Assembly (NCBI RefSeq): GCF_013822795.1
Contig: NZ_PNLB01000009.1
Span: forward strand, 104,678 to 168,677
DNA length: 64,000 bases
Direction of reading: 5' to 3'
Source of the DNA: Phenylobacterium sp.
GTDB taxonomy: Bacteria > Pseudomonadota > Alphaproteobacteria > Caulobacterales > Caulobacteraceae
Each line of letters starts with the position of its first letter. The stretch's first letter is position 1. Under the pieces are notes generated by a model. That model had not been told where the DNA came from. It did not search any database and saw only the letters and a list, made by a program, of their open reading frames with translations. Shown here piece after piece: positions 10,807-18,898 of this stretch. Position numbers and translations under genes: made by a program.

Positions 10807-12453
10807 ATGCGCGCGGCTTTGCAAACTCTAGCCCTGACGGCGGGCCTAGCCCTGGCGGCTCCGGCCGCGGCGCAGGATCTGCTGATCCACGGCGGACCGA
10901 TCTATACCGGCGAGGCCGTGGTCCAGGCCCTGGCGGTCAAGGACGGCAAGGTCGCCTATGTCGGCGGGCTCGACGCCGCGCGAGCGGCCGCGCCCGGCGC
11001 CCGCGACATCGACCTCAAGGGGGCCGCCGCCTATCCGGGCTTCGTCGATTCCCACGCCCACCTGGCGGGGATCGGCTTCCGCGAGATGACCCTCAACCTG
11101 GAGGGGACCGCGTCGATCGAGGCCCTGGTCGCCCGGCTGAAGGCGTGGGCGGCGGCTAACCCCGGGGCCGACGTGATCTCCGGCGCCGGCTGGATCGAGA
11201 CCCATTGGCCGGAAAAGCGCTTTCCGACCCGCGCCGATTTGGACCGCGCCGTACCCGACCGGCCGGTGGTGCTGACCCGCGCCGACGGCCATGCCCTGGT
11301 CGCCAACACCGCCATGCTGAAGCTGGCTGGGATCACCGCCCAGACTGCCGCCCCAGCCGGCGGCCAGATCCTGAAGGACGCCAAGGGCGAGCCGGACGGC
11401 ATGCTGATCGACAACGCCATGAGCCTGGTCCGCGCCAAGGTTCCGCCGCCCGGCGCCGCAGCCCTGGCCGAGGCGGTGCGCCGAGGGGCGCGGGTCTACG
11501 CTTCGCGCGGCTGGACCGGCCTGCACGACATGAGCGTCTCGTCCGCGGAAGTGGCGGTCCAGCAGTCGCTGGCCGCGCGCGGCGAACTGTCGATCCGCAT
11601 CGACAACTACATGTCCCAGGCCGACTCCCAGAAAGTGCTGGCCGAGGGGCCGTCCCAGGATCCGACCGGCCTGGTGCGCGTGCGCGGCGTCAAGCTGTTC
11701 ATGGACGGGGCGCTCGGCTCGCGCGGCGCAGCGCTGTTGGCGCCCTATTCCGACGCCGAGGGGACCGGTCTCATCGTCACCCCGCGCGAAACTGTCGACG
11801 CCATCCTCGCCAAGGCGCGCAACTCGGGCGCTCAGATGGCCGTCCACGCCATCGGCGACCGCGGCAACCGGGTGATCCTCGACGCCTACCAGCAGGCCTT
11901 CGCCGGCGATCCTGGCGCGCTCAAGGCTGCGCGCTGGCGCGTCGAGCACGCCCAGATCCTGGCGCCCGAGGACCTGCCGCGCTTTGCGCAGATGGGCGTC
12001 GTCGCCTCGATGCAGCCCTCGCACGCGATCGGCGACCTCTATTTCGCGCCGGCCCGTCTGGGCCCCGAGCGCCTCAAAGGCGCCTATGCCTGGGAGAGCC
12101 TGCTGAAATCCGGCGCGCATGTCGCCGGCGGCTCGGACGCCCCGGTGGAGAAGGGCGATCCGCTGGTCGAGTTCTACGCCGCCGCCTATCGCCACGATCT
12201 CAAGGGTTTCGCCGGACCCGACTGGCATCTCGACGAGGCGGTCACCCGCGCCCAGGCGCTCGACATGTTGACGTCGGGCTCGGCCTTCGCCGTGTTCCGC
12301 GAGCAGGATCTCGGGCGCCTGTCGGTCGGGCGGGACGCCGACGTCTCGGTGTTTTCGGTCGACCTGATGACCGCGCCGTTCGCCGACATCGCCAAGGCCC
12401 ACGCGGTCATGACCATCGTCGGCGGCAAGGTGGTCTACCAGTCTGGATCGTGA
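10807..12453 (+). CDS. Exported amidohydrolase, YtcJ-like (amidohydrolase 3 type)
   Basis: A 548-residue protein with a clean signal peptide (AALQTLALTAGLALAAPAAAQ) and an amidohydrolase-3/YtcJ-type fold. Metal ligands are predicted at His83 and His85 (FVDSHAHL); other family signatures are ADGHALVANTAML, GVKLFMDGALGSRGAALL, QMAVHAIGDRGNRVILDAY, RVEHAQIL and AGGSDAPVE. The ATG follows a GGGGGA ribosome site at 10798-10803, which together with the signal peptide decides the start. Related enzymes act on amides, cyclic ureas or similar bonds; the substrate is unknown. The compartment is probably periplasmic. It is the second exported amidohydrolase within 5 kb, but of a different subfamily from the one at 5887. 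Confidence 0.88.
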   Translation: MRAALQTLALTAGLALAAPAAAQDLLIHGGPIYTGEAVVQALAVKDGKVAYVGGLDAARAAAPGARDIDLKGAAAYPGFVDSHAHLAGIGFREMTLNLEGTASIEALVARLKAWAAANPGADVISGAGWIETHWPEKRFPTRADLDRAVPDRPVVLTRADGHALVANTAMLKLAGITAQTAAPAGGQILKDAKGEPDGMLIDNAMSLVRAKVPPPGAAALAEAVRRGARVYASRGWTGLHDMSVSSAEVAVQQSLAARGELSIRIDNYMSQADSQKVLAEGPSQDPTGLVRVRGVKLFMDGALGSRGAALLAPYSDAEGTGLIVTPRETVDAILAKARNSGAQMAVHAIGDRGNRVILDAYQQAFAGDPGALKAARWRVEHAQILAPEDLPRFAQMGVVASMQPSHAIGDLYFAPARLGPERLKGAYAWESLLKSGAHVAGGSDAPVEKGDPLVEFYAAAYRHDLKGFAGPDWHLDEAVTRAQALDMLTSGSAFAVFREQDLGRLSVGRDADVSVFSVDLMTAPFADIAKAHAVMTIVGGKVVYQSGS

Positions 12454-12519
12454 GTTCGAGCGTGGGCTGCCGCGCCGACCACTCTAGGGTGTTTTGCGGA
12501 TAGCGAGGGGCCGCCGGCC

Positions 12520-12548
12520 GGCTGAGCATTGGGGCTCAGCCAGGAGCC
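12520..12548 (+). promoter_or_regulatory. Overlapping alternative hairpins at the DUF1254-protein ribosome site
   Basis: GGCTGAGC (12520-12527) pairs with GCTCAGCC (12534-12541), leaving the AGGAG ribosome site free. Alternatively GGCTC (12533-12537) pairs with GAGCC (12544-12548) and would tie up part of that site. The two foldings are mutually exclusive. This may be chance in GC-rich DNA. Confidence 0.3.
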
Positions 12549-12552
12549 AGCC

Positions 12553-13518
12553 ATGCCCGATAACAGCCCGATCCTCGTCACGCCCGACAACTTCGTCCGC
12601 GCCGAGAGCGATCTCTACTTCGCGAACATCATCAAGAACGAAAACGCCTTCGCCCGCTTCATGCACAATCGGGCGCCGGCTCCCATCGACCACCAGAACG
12701 TCATCCGGCTGAACCGCGACACGCTCTACTCGGCGATCGTCTTGGATCTCGACGCCGGGCCGGCGGCGGTCACCCTGCCGGACGCCGGGCGGCGGTTCAT
12801 GTCGGTGCAGGTGATCAATGAGGACCAGTACACGCTGTCGGTCACCTACGGCGCCGGCGCGCGGACCCTGACGCGCGACGCCGTCGGCACGCGCTACGTT
12901 GTCGTTGCGATCCGGACCCTGGCCGATCCGAACGATCCGGCCGATCTTGCCCAGGTCGCCGCTCTGCAGGACGCGATGACCATCGATCAGCCCGGCGATC
13001 CGGGCCGTTTCGAGATTCCGCAATGGGACAAGGAGAGCCAGGACAAGGTGCGCGCGGCGTTGCTGACGCTCGCCTCGACCCTGCCGGACACCAAGGGGAT
13101 GTTCGGGCCCAAGGACCAGGTCGATCCCGTCCGCCGCCTAATCGGGGCGGCGATGGGCTGGGGCGGCAACCCGGAGAGCGAGGCGCTCTATCTCAACGTC
13201 ACGCCCGAGAAGAACGACGGCAAGACGGTCTATCGTCTGAAGGTCGGGGAGGTGCCGGTCGATGGCTTCTGGTCGATCAGCCTCTACAACGCCGAGGGCT
13301 ACTTCGCGCCGAACCCGCAGAACGCCTATTCGGTCAACAGCATCACCGCCAAGCCGGACGCCGATGGCGGCGTGACCATCCAATTCGGCGGCTGCGACGG
13401 CGTGGTCCCGAACTGCCTGCCGATCATGCCGGGCTGGAACTATCTCGTGCGGCTCTACCGGCCGCGGCCCGAGGTGCTCAGCGGCGCCTGGACCTTCCCG
13501 TCGCCGCAGGCCGTCTAG
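12553..13518 (+). CDS. DUF1254/DUF1214 domain protein
   Basis: A 321-residue protein with an N-terminal DUF1254-like part (PDNFVRAESDLYFANI, NRDTLYSAIVLDLDAG) and a C-terminal DUF1214-like part (DGFWSISLYNAEGYF, NAYSVNSITA, NCLPIMPGWNYLVRLYRPR). Members are widespread in proteobacteria, and their biochemical role is unknown. No signal peptide is visible. The ATG is chosen because AGGAG lies 8 bases upstream; an upstream in-frame codon at 12529 would place that site inside the gene. The stop overlaps the convergent tetR-type gene, the two stops sharing the bases CTAG. Confidence 0.82.
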   Translation: MPDNSPILVTPDNFVRAESDLYFANIIKNENAFARFMHNRAPAPIDHQNVIRLNRDTLYSAIVLDLDAGPAAVTLPDAGRRFMSVQVINEDQYTLSVTYGAGARTLTRDAVGTRYVVVAIRTLADPNDPADLAQVAALQDAMTIDQPGDPGRFEIPQWDKESQDKVRAALLTLASTLPDTKGMFGPKDQVDPVRRLIGAAMGWGGNPESEALYLNVTPEKNDGKTVYRLKVGEVPVDGFWSISLYNAEGYFAPNPQNAYSVNSITAKPDADGGVTIQFGGCDGVVPNCLPIMPGWNYLVRLYRPRPEVLSGAWTFPSPQAV

Positions 13519-14096
13519 CGGGTATAGGCTTCGATCAGGCGGGCGGCGGCGCGGGGCGCCTCGGCCGTTGGCCGGTCTTCGTCGAACAACTGGCTGCTGA
13601 GATACGCGCCCTCGATCACCAGCATCAGGGCGTCGGCCAGGCCGTGCGGGTCGTCGGCGCCCATCTCGGCGGCCATGCCGCGCAGCCGCCCGCGCACCTT
13701 TGTCTTGAAATCCTGGGCGGTCAGCCGGGCAGGGTGGCCGACCTCGGGGTATTCGACCGCCGCATTGCTCAGCGGGCAGCCGCGATACTCGGGCTGCGCT
13801 GCGCGCTCGGCCAGGCCCTCGAGGAACGCCAGCACCTGGGCGCGCGGATCGCCAGGATGGGCGTCGACCGCCGCCTCGAAGCGGCCCCAGAAGGTGTCGG
13901 CCCCTTCGCGCAGCACGGCGGCGGCCAGTTCATCCTTGGATTTATAGGCGCGATAGAGGCTGGGCTTGGTGGCCCCGGCCTTGGCGACGATCTCGTCGAC
14001 GCCGACGGCGCGGATGCCTTCGCGATAGAACAGCTCGCGGGCGGTCTCGCGGATCTTGTCGGCGGCGCGCAGGGCGGGTTTGTTCGGCTCGGTCAT
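13515..14096 (-). CDS. TetR/AcrR-family transcriptional regulator
   Basis: A 193-residue repressor-type protein. The N-terminal helix-turn-helix spans about residues 10-60 (ADKIRETARELFYREG, VGVDEIVAKAGATKPSLYRAYKSKDEL). The rest is a helical ligand-binding domain resembling the TetR_C group with CPLSNAAVEYPE. It is divergently transcribed from an MFS transporter only 65 bases away, and an imperfect dyad in that gap is the obvious operator. The inferred role is local repression of the transporter and itself, relieved by a small molecule; the ligand is unknown. Confidence 0.92.
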   Translation of the reverse strand: MTEPNKPALRAADKIRETARELFYREGIRAVGVDEIVAKAGATKPSLYRAYKSKDELAAAVLREGADTFWGRFEAAVDAHPGDPRAQVLAFLEGLAERAAQPEYRGCPLSNAAVEYPEVGHPARLTAQDFKTKVRGRLRGMAAEMGADDPHGLADALMLVIEGAYLSSQLFDEDRPTAEAPRAAARLIEAYTR

Positions 14097-14106
14097 GGAA
14101 GTTCGC

Positions 14107-14136
14107 TTGACGATGTAACTGACCGGTACGTATATC
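14107..14136 (+). promoter_or_regulatory. Candidate promoter of the MFS gene
   Basis: TTGACG at 14107-14112 and TATATC at 14131-14136, with an 18-base spacer, resemble a housekeeping sigma promoter. The first operator-like half (14115-14129) lies within the spacer, a classical arrangement for TetR-family repression. Start site is not established. Confidence 0.45.
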
Positions 14137-14161
14137 CAGATGAAACTTACAGGTCAGTAAC
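14115..14161. promoter_or_regulatory. Candidate TetR-family operator, two inverted sites
   Basis: GTAACTGACCGGTAC (14115-14129) recurs inverted as TTACAGGTCAGTAAC (14147-14161); the reverse complement of the second reads GTTACTGACCTGTAA. The shared core ACTGACC-GT is close to half of an ideal CTGACCGGTCAG palindrome. The second copy ends at the base before the MFS ATG, so it overlaps the ribosome-binding region. Confidence 0.55.
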
Positions 14162-15436
14162 ATGACGATACCGCGCCCCCGACCCTTTGGCCAGAACTAT
14201 GCCTTCGTCGCGGTCGCCGCGGTGTTCATCGCCCTGATGGCGGCGGCCGGCCTGCGTTCAGCGCCGGGGGTGCTGATGCTGCCGCTTGAGCGGGCGTTTC
14301 AGTGGGATCGCGGCACGATCTCGATGGCCGCGGCCGTCGGCATCTTCCTCTACGGCCTGACCGGTCCGTTCGCCGCGGCGCTGATGCAGTCGTTCGGCGT
14401 GCGCCGCACGGTGACCCTAGCCCTGGCGGTCATGGCGCTCTCGACCGCGGCCTCGTCGCTGATGACCGAGCCCTGGCACTATGTCGCCACCTGGGGCGTG
14501 ATCAGCGGCGTCGGCTCGGGCGCGGTGGCGATGGTGCTGGGCGCGACGGTGGTCAATCGCTGGTTCGTCGCGCGGCGCGGCCTGATGATGGGCCTGCTCA
14601 GCGCTTCGGCGGCGACCGGCTCGCTGATCTTCCTGCCCGGCATGGCGGCCCTGGCCGAGGCCGGCGGCTGGCGGCCGGTGGTGCTGGCCATCGCCGCGGT
14701 CATGGCCGTGCTCGCCCCGATCGTCTGGTTCCTGCTGCCCGAGGCCCCGGCATCGATCGGCCAGAAGCCCTACGGCGCGAGCGACAGCTATGTCGCTCCC
14801 CAGCCGATGCCGGCGGGCGGCGCCCTGCGCGGCGCGTTCGGCGCGCTGTTCCGCGCCGCCCGCACCCGGACCTTCTGGCTGCTGTTCGGCGGCTTCTTCG
14901 TCTGCGGCCTGACCACCAACGGCCTGATCGGCGTGCACATGATCGCCATGTGCTCGGACCAGGGCCTGCCCGAGACCCGCGCGGCGACCCTGCTGGCGGT
15001 GATGGGCATCTTCGACCTGATCGGCACCACGCTCTCGGGCTGGCTCACCGACCGCTATGACCCGCGCAAGCTGCTGTTCGTCTATTACGGCCTGCGCGGC
15101 CTCTCGCTGATGGTGCTGCCGTTCACCGACTTCTCGATTGTCGCCCTGGGGATTTTCGCCGTGTTCTACGGCCTAGACTGGATCGCCACCGTGCCGCCGA
15201 CCGTGCGGCTGGCGACTGAGGCGTTCGGCGAGCACGACGGGCCGATCGTCTTCGGCTGGATCGCCGCCGGGCATCAGGCCGGCGCGGCGACGGCCGCCGT
15301 CACCGCAGGCGTGATCCGCGCGGCCCAGGGGCGCTACCTGGAAGCCTTCGTCCTGGCCGGCGTCGCGGCGCTGGTCGCCGCGCTCGCCTCGCTGATGATC
15401 CGCCGCCAGACGGCGAGCGCGCCGGCCCTGGCCTAG
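14162..15436 (+). CDS. Major facilitator superfamily transporter
   Basis: A 424-residue membrane protein with about twelve hydrophobic segments. The pattern fits MFS proteins of the monocarboxylate/oxalate-formate antiporter type: an N-terminal bundle (VLMLPLERAFQWDRGTIS, FLYGLTGPFAAAL), a central cytoplasmic loop around residues 195-235, and loop 8-9 GWLTDRYDPRKLL, the family A-like motif. Divergence from a TetR regulator and intervening operator-like repeats suggest an inducible exporter or importer of a small molecule. Substrate cannot be inferred. The ribosome site is weak (AGG about 10 bases upstream) and overlaps the candidate operator. Confidence 0.9.
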   Translation: MTIPRPRPFGQNYAFVAVAAVFIALMAAAGLRSAPGVLMLPLERAFQWDRGTISMAAAVGIFLYGLTGPFAAALMQSFGVRRTVTLALAVMALSTAASSLMTEPWHYVATWGVISGVGSGAVAMVLGATVVNRWFVARRGLMMGLLSASAATGSLIFLPGMAALAEAGGWRPVVLAIAAVMAVLAPIVWFLLPEAPASIGQKPYGASDSYVAPQPMPAGGALRGAFGALFRAARTRTFWLLFGGFFVCGLTTNGLIGVHMIAMCSDQGLPETRAATLLAVMGIFDLIGTTLSGWLTDRYDPRKLLFVYYGLRGLSLMVLPFTDFSIVALGIFAVFYGLDWIATVPPTVRLATEAFGEHDGPIVFGWIAAGHQAGAATAAVTAGVIRAAQGRYLEAFVLAGVAALVAALASLMIRRQTASAPALA

Positions 15437-15777
15437 CGCGCCTCGGGCAGGGCCAGCAGCTGATCGCGGGACAGGCTGCTCTGGACGTTGAACCCGCCCG
15501 GGTCGGTCGGATCGGGCACGGCCCGCATGCTGGCCAGCTCGACCTGCACGCGGCGGTCGGGTTTCGGCGAGCGCTGGTCGATCTCGACCACCAGGCCGAC
15601 GACGTCGCCCTTGGGCCCGAGCATGAGGTTCTCCACCTCGCCGATCTCGCGACCCTGCGGATCGAGCAGGTCGGCGTCGTCGAGCTGCTCGGCGGTCAGG
15701 CCCAGCGGCCCAGGCGCCGTCTGCGCGACGGCGCCGGGGGCGAGGAGGGCGGCTGTCAGCAAAACGGCGAGTCTCAT
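15433..15777 (-). CDS. Exported PRC-barrel-like small protein
   Basis: A 114-residue protein with a signal peptide (LAVLLTAALLAPGAVAQ) followed by a single PRC-barrel-like beta domain (DLLDPQGREIGEVENLMLGPKGDVVGLVVEID). Exported PRC-barrel proteins are common in alphaproteobacteria and lack a defined function. Ribosome site AGGAG is 6-7 bases before the ATG. It converges on the MFS gene, the last four bases of each overlapping. The domain assignment rests on the DxxGxxIGxVxxL pattern. Confidence 0.8.
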   Translation of the reverse strand: MRLAVLLTAALLAPGAVAQTAPGPLGLTAEQLDDADLLDPQGREIGEVENLMLGPKGDVVGLVVEIDQRSPKPDRRVQVELASMRAVPDPTDPGGFNVQSSLSRDQLLALPEAR

Positions 15778-15837
15778 AGCGGGCTCCTGAACGCTCCCAA
15801 GCGAACGGCCCCGTCCGGTCCAGGGTTCCGCTTCGAT

Positions 15838-16281
15838 CTAGCGTTTGGTCGGGTCGTCCGCCGGGTTGACATAGGTCAGTGCGAACGGCCCCTCGGCGGA
15901 GACCTGCACCACCGCGCCGCCGGTCGAGAAGGCGAAGTGGTTCATCTTGGCGCCGGCGACCGCGAATCCGCCCGGACTGAGCTTGGCGCTCTTGGCCGGA
16001 TCGAGCTTGTCGCCCATGCCCAGCGACAGGTCGCCGGATACGACGGTGACGTACTCGTCGCTCGGGTGGTTGTGCGCCGGGATCTTGTAGCCGGCGGGCA
16101 TCTTCAGGCGGATGACGAACGTGCCCGCTTTCTCAGGATCGCCCGCCAGCACCGCCATCTGGGCTCCAGCGGGGAAGACGGCGGGGGCGGGACCCCATTT
16201 CAGATCGCCGGTGTTGACCTGCGCCGTGGCGGTCGATCCCAGGCACAGCAAGCCACTAACGAGAACAACTGTCCTAAGCAT
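15838..16281 (-). CDS. Exported cupin-domain protein
   Basis: A 147-residue protein with a signal peptide (VLVSGLLCLGSTATAQ) and a single cupin barrel. The metal-binding motif is visible: MPAGYKIPAHNHPSDEYVTVVSGDLSLG supplies two His and a Glu, and KMNHFAFS a further His. Exported cupins of this kind often bind a metal and a small ligand; activity is unknown. I use the ATG at 16281 because it has AGGAG 8 bases upstream and starts the signal peptide; an in-frame codon at 16314 lacks support. A perfect 7-bp palindrome overlaps the ribosome-binding region. Confidence 0.83.
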   Translation of the reverse strand: MLRTVVLVSGLLCLGSTATAQVNTGDLKWGPAPAVFPAGAQMAVLAGDPEKAGTFVIRLKMPAGYKIPAHNHPSDEYVTVVSGDLSLGMGDKLDPAKSAKLSPGGFAVAGAKMNHFAFSTGGAVVQVSAEGPFALTYVNPADDPTKR

Positions 16282-16290
16282 GACGTTTCT

Positions 16291-16307
16291 CCTGTGGTTT
16301 CCACAGG
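16291..16307. promoter_or_regulatory. Perfect palindrome upstream of the cupin gene
   Basis: CCTGTGG-TTT-CCACAGG forms a perfect 7-bp dyad with a 3-base centre. On the minus strand it overlaps the cupin gene's AGGAG, so it could be an operator or a hairpin limiting translation. Confidence 0.35.
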
Positions 16308-16337
16308 ATAGCACGATTTCCGTCGGGTCGCCCGCAG

Positions 16338-16970
16338 CTAGCGACGCGAGTCCAGCGCCATGCGCACGGCCAGGCCGCCCAGCACGGTGCCCATGATCCA
16401 GCGCTGGATCATCGCCCAGGTCGGACGCGTCGCCAGGAACCCGGCGACGGAGCCGGCGGCCAGGATCATCACTCCGTTCACCGCCACGCTGGCGGCGATC
16501 TGGGTCGCGCCCAGCACCACCCCTTGAACCAGCATGCCGCCGCGCTCGGGATGCATGAACTGCGGCAGCAGCGACAGATAGAGCACCGCCGCCTTGGGGT
16601 TCAGCAGGTTGGTGAACAGCCCCATGGCGAACAGCTTGGCGTCGGAGTGCGGTTCCAGCGCCCGCACCTCGAACGGCGAGGCCGCGCCCGGCTTCAGCGC
16701 CTTCCAGGCCAGCCAGGCCAGATACATCGCTCCGCCGATCCGTAGCGCGTCGTAGGCCAGCGGAATGGCCATCACCAGCGCGGTCAGCCCGACCACCGCC
16801 GACAGCATGTAGAAGATGAAGCCCAGCGCCACCCCGGCCAGTGAGACCAGCCCCGCGCGTTTGCCCTGCGAGATGGATCGCGAGATCAGGTAGATCATGT
16901 TCGGGCCGGGCGTCAGCGCCATGCCCAAGGCGATCAGTCCGAATGCGATCCAGTCCGTCCAGGCGACCAT
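16338..16970 (-). CDS. LysE/RhtB-family amino-acid exporter
   Basis: A 210-residue membrane protein with about six hydrophobic segments, matching LysE/RhtB translocators. The N-terminal signature is ALTPGPNMIYLISRSISQGKRAG (shared GPN motif and Q-G-K/R-xAG loop), followed by LRIGGAMYLAWLAWKAL and LFTNLLNPKAAVLYLSLLPQF (NPK motif). Such proteins export amino acids or related metabolites from the cytosol. An AGGGAG site precedes the ATG. No regulator is adjacent, and the specific substrate is not predictable. Confidence 0.92.
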   Translation of the reverse strand: MVAWTDWIAFGLIALGMALTPGPNMIYLISRSISQGKRAGLVSLAGVALGFIFYMLSAVVGLTALVMAIPLAYDALRIGGAMYLAWLAWKALKPGAASPFEVRALEPHSDAKLFAMGLFTNLLNPKAAVLYLSLLPQFMHPERGGMLVQGVVLGATQIAASVAVNGVMILAAGSVAGFLATRPTWAMIQRWIMGTVLGGLAVRMALDSRR

Positions 16971-17062
16971 GCGCAGCTCCCTTGCCTGCCAGGGCTCATA
17001 GCCACGCTCGGCCCGCTGGTCGCGCGACTTTTCGGCAATCGAGCGGCGCTCAAGTCACTCGC

Positions 17063-17872
17063 CTAGGGAATGGGCCGTGTCGGGACCTCGATGTCGCAGA
17101 TCGAGAAGTCCGCGCCCCGTTCTCGGCGGACCTTGTCGACCAGCGCCGCGAAGGCCGCGCCGTGCTCGCCCATGACCTCGATCTTCGGGCGCTCGGCGGC
17201 CGGCAGGTCGGCGGCGACGCGGACCTTGCGCATCACGTCGGGGTTCGCCGGCGGCTCGCCTACCGCCACCGCGCGGATGACGTCCAGCCCGACGACGGCG
17301 CGCCCCCAGACCGTATAGCTGCGGTCCAGCCGCCGGCTCGCCGCGCGCATGAAGAAGATCTCTGAGTTGGCCGTGCCTTCGCCGGCCTGCCGACCCATGC
17401 CGGCGACGCCCGGGCAGTAGGCGCCCCAGGCCCGTCGCCCGATGGCCGCGTCCCGCCGGGCTTCCAGGTCCGAAGCCGCCTCGAACGGCGCGGAGCCGAC
17501 AAAACCTGCCAGGCTGTCGCTAGCGTTGACGACGACCTTGGCCGGCGCGCCGGATTTCAGCCGGAACGTGAACTCCGGCGGCAGATCCGGGTGCTGCGAG
17601 ACCCCGCCGTCCTTGTTGTTCGGGTTGCCGGTCTGGTCGACGAAGTGCTCGATCACCCGGTGGAACTGCAGCCCGTCATAGACGCCTTCGCGGGCCAGCA
17701 GCTTGACCCGTTCGACCGCCTTCGGCGCGAAGTCCGGGCGCATCTCGACGACGACAATCCCTTTGCTGGTCTCGATCACCAGCGTGTTCTCCGGATCGAG
17801 GGGGCGCCAATCGGCGGCCTGGGCGGGGAGGGCGAACGACAGGGCCAGGGCGGCGGCGATGGTGCGGATCAT
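17063..17872 (-). CDS. Exported cyclophilin-type peptidyl-prolyl isomerase
   Basis: A 269-residue protein with a signal peptide (IRTIAAALALSFALPAQA) and a cyclophilin domain. The catalytic Arg appears in GLQFHRVIEHFVDQTGNP, and a QAGEGTANSEIFFM segment corresponds to the family's GxGTGGSE-IP region. Conserved positions diverge: the usual FMxQGGD is FVDQTGNP, and an insert of about 30 residues (DLEARRDAAIGRRAWGAYCP) splits the core, so activity may be altered. Likely periplasmic folding helper. I start at 17872, where the signal peptide begins; a GTG at 17908 is the alternative. Confidence 0.85.
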   Translation of the reverse strand: MIRTIAAALALSFALPAQAADWRPLDPENTLVIETSKGIVVVEMRPDFAPKAVERVKLLAREGVYDGLQFHRVIEHFVDQTGNPNNKDGGVSQHPDLPPEFTFRLKSGAPAKVVVNASDSLAGFVGSAPFEAASDLEARRDAAIGRRAWGAYCPGVAGMGRQAGEGTANSEIFFMRAASRRLDRSYTVWGRAVVGLDVIRAVAVGEPPANPDVMRKVRVAADLPAAERPKIEVMGEHGAAFAALVDKVRRERGADFSICDIEVPTRPIP

Positions 17873-17936
17873 GGAAGGACTATCGGGCAACCTGCCGATA
17901 GAGGCCACTGCCCAAGCTTACTAAGATGTAATGCAA

Positions 17937-17970
17937 GCTACCTTGTTGTACACGCTACCGTGCGATACAC
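17937..17970. promoter_or_regulatory. Tandem 17-bp direct repeats upstream of padR-type gene
   Basis: GCTACCTTGTTGTACAC (17937-17953) is followed immediately by GCTACCGTGCGATACAC (17954-17970), identical at 13 of 17 positions. They lie 24 bases before the GTG of the PadR-family gene, where an autoregulatory operator would be expected. Confidence 0.4.
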
Positions 17971-17993
17971 GATAGGCGAACTGGAGGTTCGCC

Positions 17994-18320
17994 GTGCCGG
18001 AAACCGTGCAAGTCCAATTGAAGAAGGGGGTGCTCGAGCTCTGCGTGCTCGCCTTGCTCTCTTCCCACGACAGCTACGCCTACGAGATCGCGAGCCGCCT
18101 GGCCGAGGGGATCGATATGGGTGAGGGAACGATCTATCCGCTCATGCGGCGGATGCAGAGCGACGGGCTGGTCGAGACCTATCTGGTCGAGAGTTCGGCC
18201 GGGCCGCCGCGCAAATACTACAAGCTGACCGAGGCCGGTAAGGCGAGCTTCACCGCGCAAAAAGCGGAATGGGCTGCGTTTTCCCGTGCGGTCGACAACA
18301 TTCTTGGAGACGCCCAATGA
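17994..18320 (+). CDS. PadR-family transcriptional regulator
   Basis: A 108-residue winged-helix protein of the short PadR type: LKKGVLELCVLALLSSHDSYAYEIASRL, then DMGEGTIYPLMRRMQSDGLVETY (recognition helix TIYPLMRRM) and a PPRKYYKLTEAGKASF wing. GTG start with a CTGGAGG site 7 bases upstream. Its last bases overlap the DUF1700 gene (ATGA), and a DUF2807 gene follows. The PadR-DUF1700-DUF2807 arrangement recurs in many bacteria, where the regulator is thought to control this membrane-associated operon. The inducing signal is unknown. Confidence 0.93.
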   Translation: MPETVQVQLKKGVLELCVLALLSSHDSYAYEIASRLAEGIDMGEGTIYPLMRRMQSDGLVETYLVESSAGPPRKYYKLTEAGKASFTAQKAEWAAFSRAVDNILGDAQ

Positions 18321-18883
18321 ACCGTCAGGCCTTCATCGATCGGCTGCGGTTGGGCCTTTCGGGCCTGCCGCCGGCCGCCATCAAGGACGCCGTGGCCGAC
18401 TACGAAACCCACTTCGCCGAGGGCGCGGCCGCGGGCCGGACCGAGGAGGAGGTGGCCGAGGCGCTGGGCGATCCGGCCCGCCTGGCTCGTGAGCTGCGCG
18501 CCGAGAGCGGCCTCAAGAAGTGGGAAGAGCAACGCAATCCCACCTCCGCGGCCGGCGCGATCTTCGCCGTCTTGGGGCTTGGCGCCATCGACATCCTGAT
18601 CCTGCTGCCGATCCTGATGACCGTCGGCGGCGTCTTGTTCGGCCTGATCGTCGCGGCCATCGGCGTCTTCATCGCCGGCGGTGTGGTGTTCGCGGCTGGC
18701 CCGTTCCTCGGACCGCCCGGCGGGCCGATCGCCGCCCTGTTGGCCGGCATCGGGATGATGGCCCTGGCCGCCTCGGCCGGCGCGATCCTGACCATCGTCG
18801 TCATCGGCCTGGTCAATGCCCTGGTCTGGTACGGGCGTCTTCACTACCGGCTGCTCAAGCCGGCCATCGAACCGCAGTCCTGA
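18317..18883 (+). CDS. DUF1700 membrane protein
   Basis: A 188-residue protein. The N-terminal DUF1700/HAAS-like helical domain is clear: RQAFIDRLRLGLSGLP, AVADYETHFAEGAAAGRTEEEVAEALGDP, LARELRAE. Hydrophobic segments follow (FAVLGLGAIDILILLPILM, LFGLIVAAIGVFIAGGVVF, ASAGAILTIVVIGLVNALVWY), about four helices. Members sit in PadR-regulated operons and are thought to take part in envelope or sporulation-like signalling; the role here is unknown. ATG overlaps the PadR stop, so the two genes are translationally coupled. Confidence 0.87.
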   Translation: MNRQAFIDRLRLGLSGLPPAAIKDAVADYETHFAEGAAAGRTEEEVAEALGDPARLARELRAESGLKKWEEQRNPTSAAGAIFAVLGLGAIDILILLPILMTVGGVLFGLIVAAIGVFIAGGVVFAAGPFLGPPGGPIAALLAGIGMMALAASAGAILTIVVIGLVNALVWYGRLHYRLLKPAIEPQS

Positions 18884-18898
18884 GCCAGGAGCGCAGAC

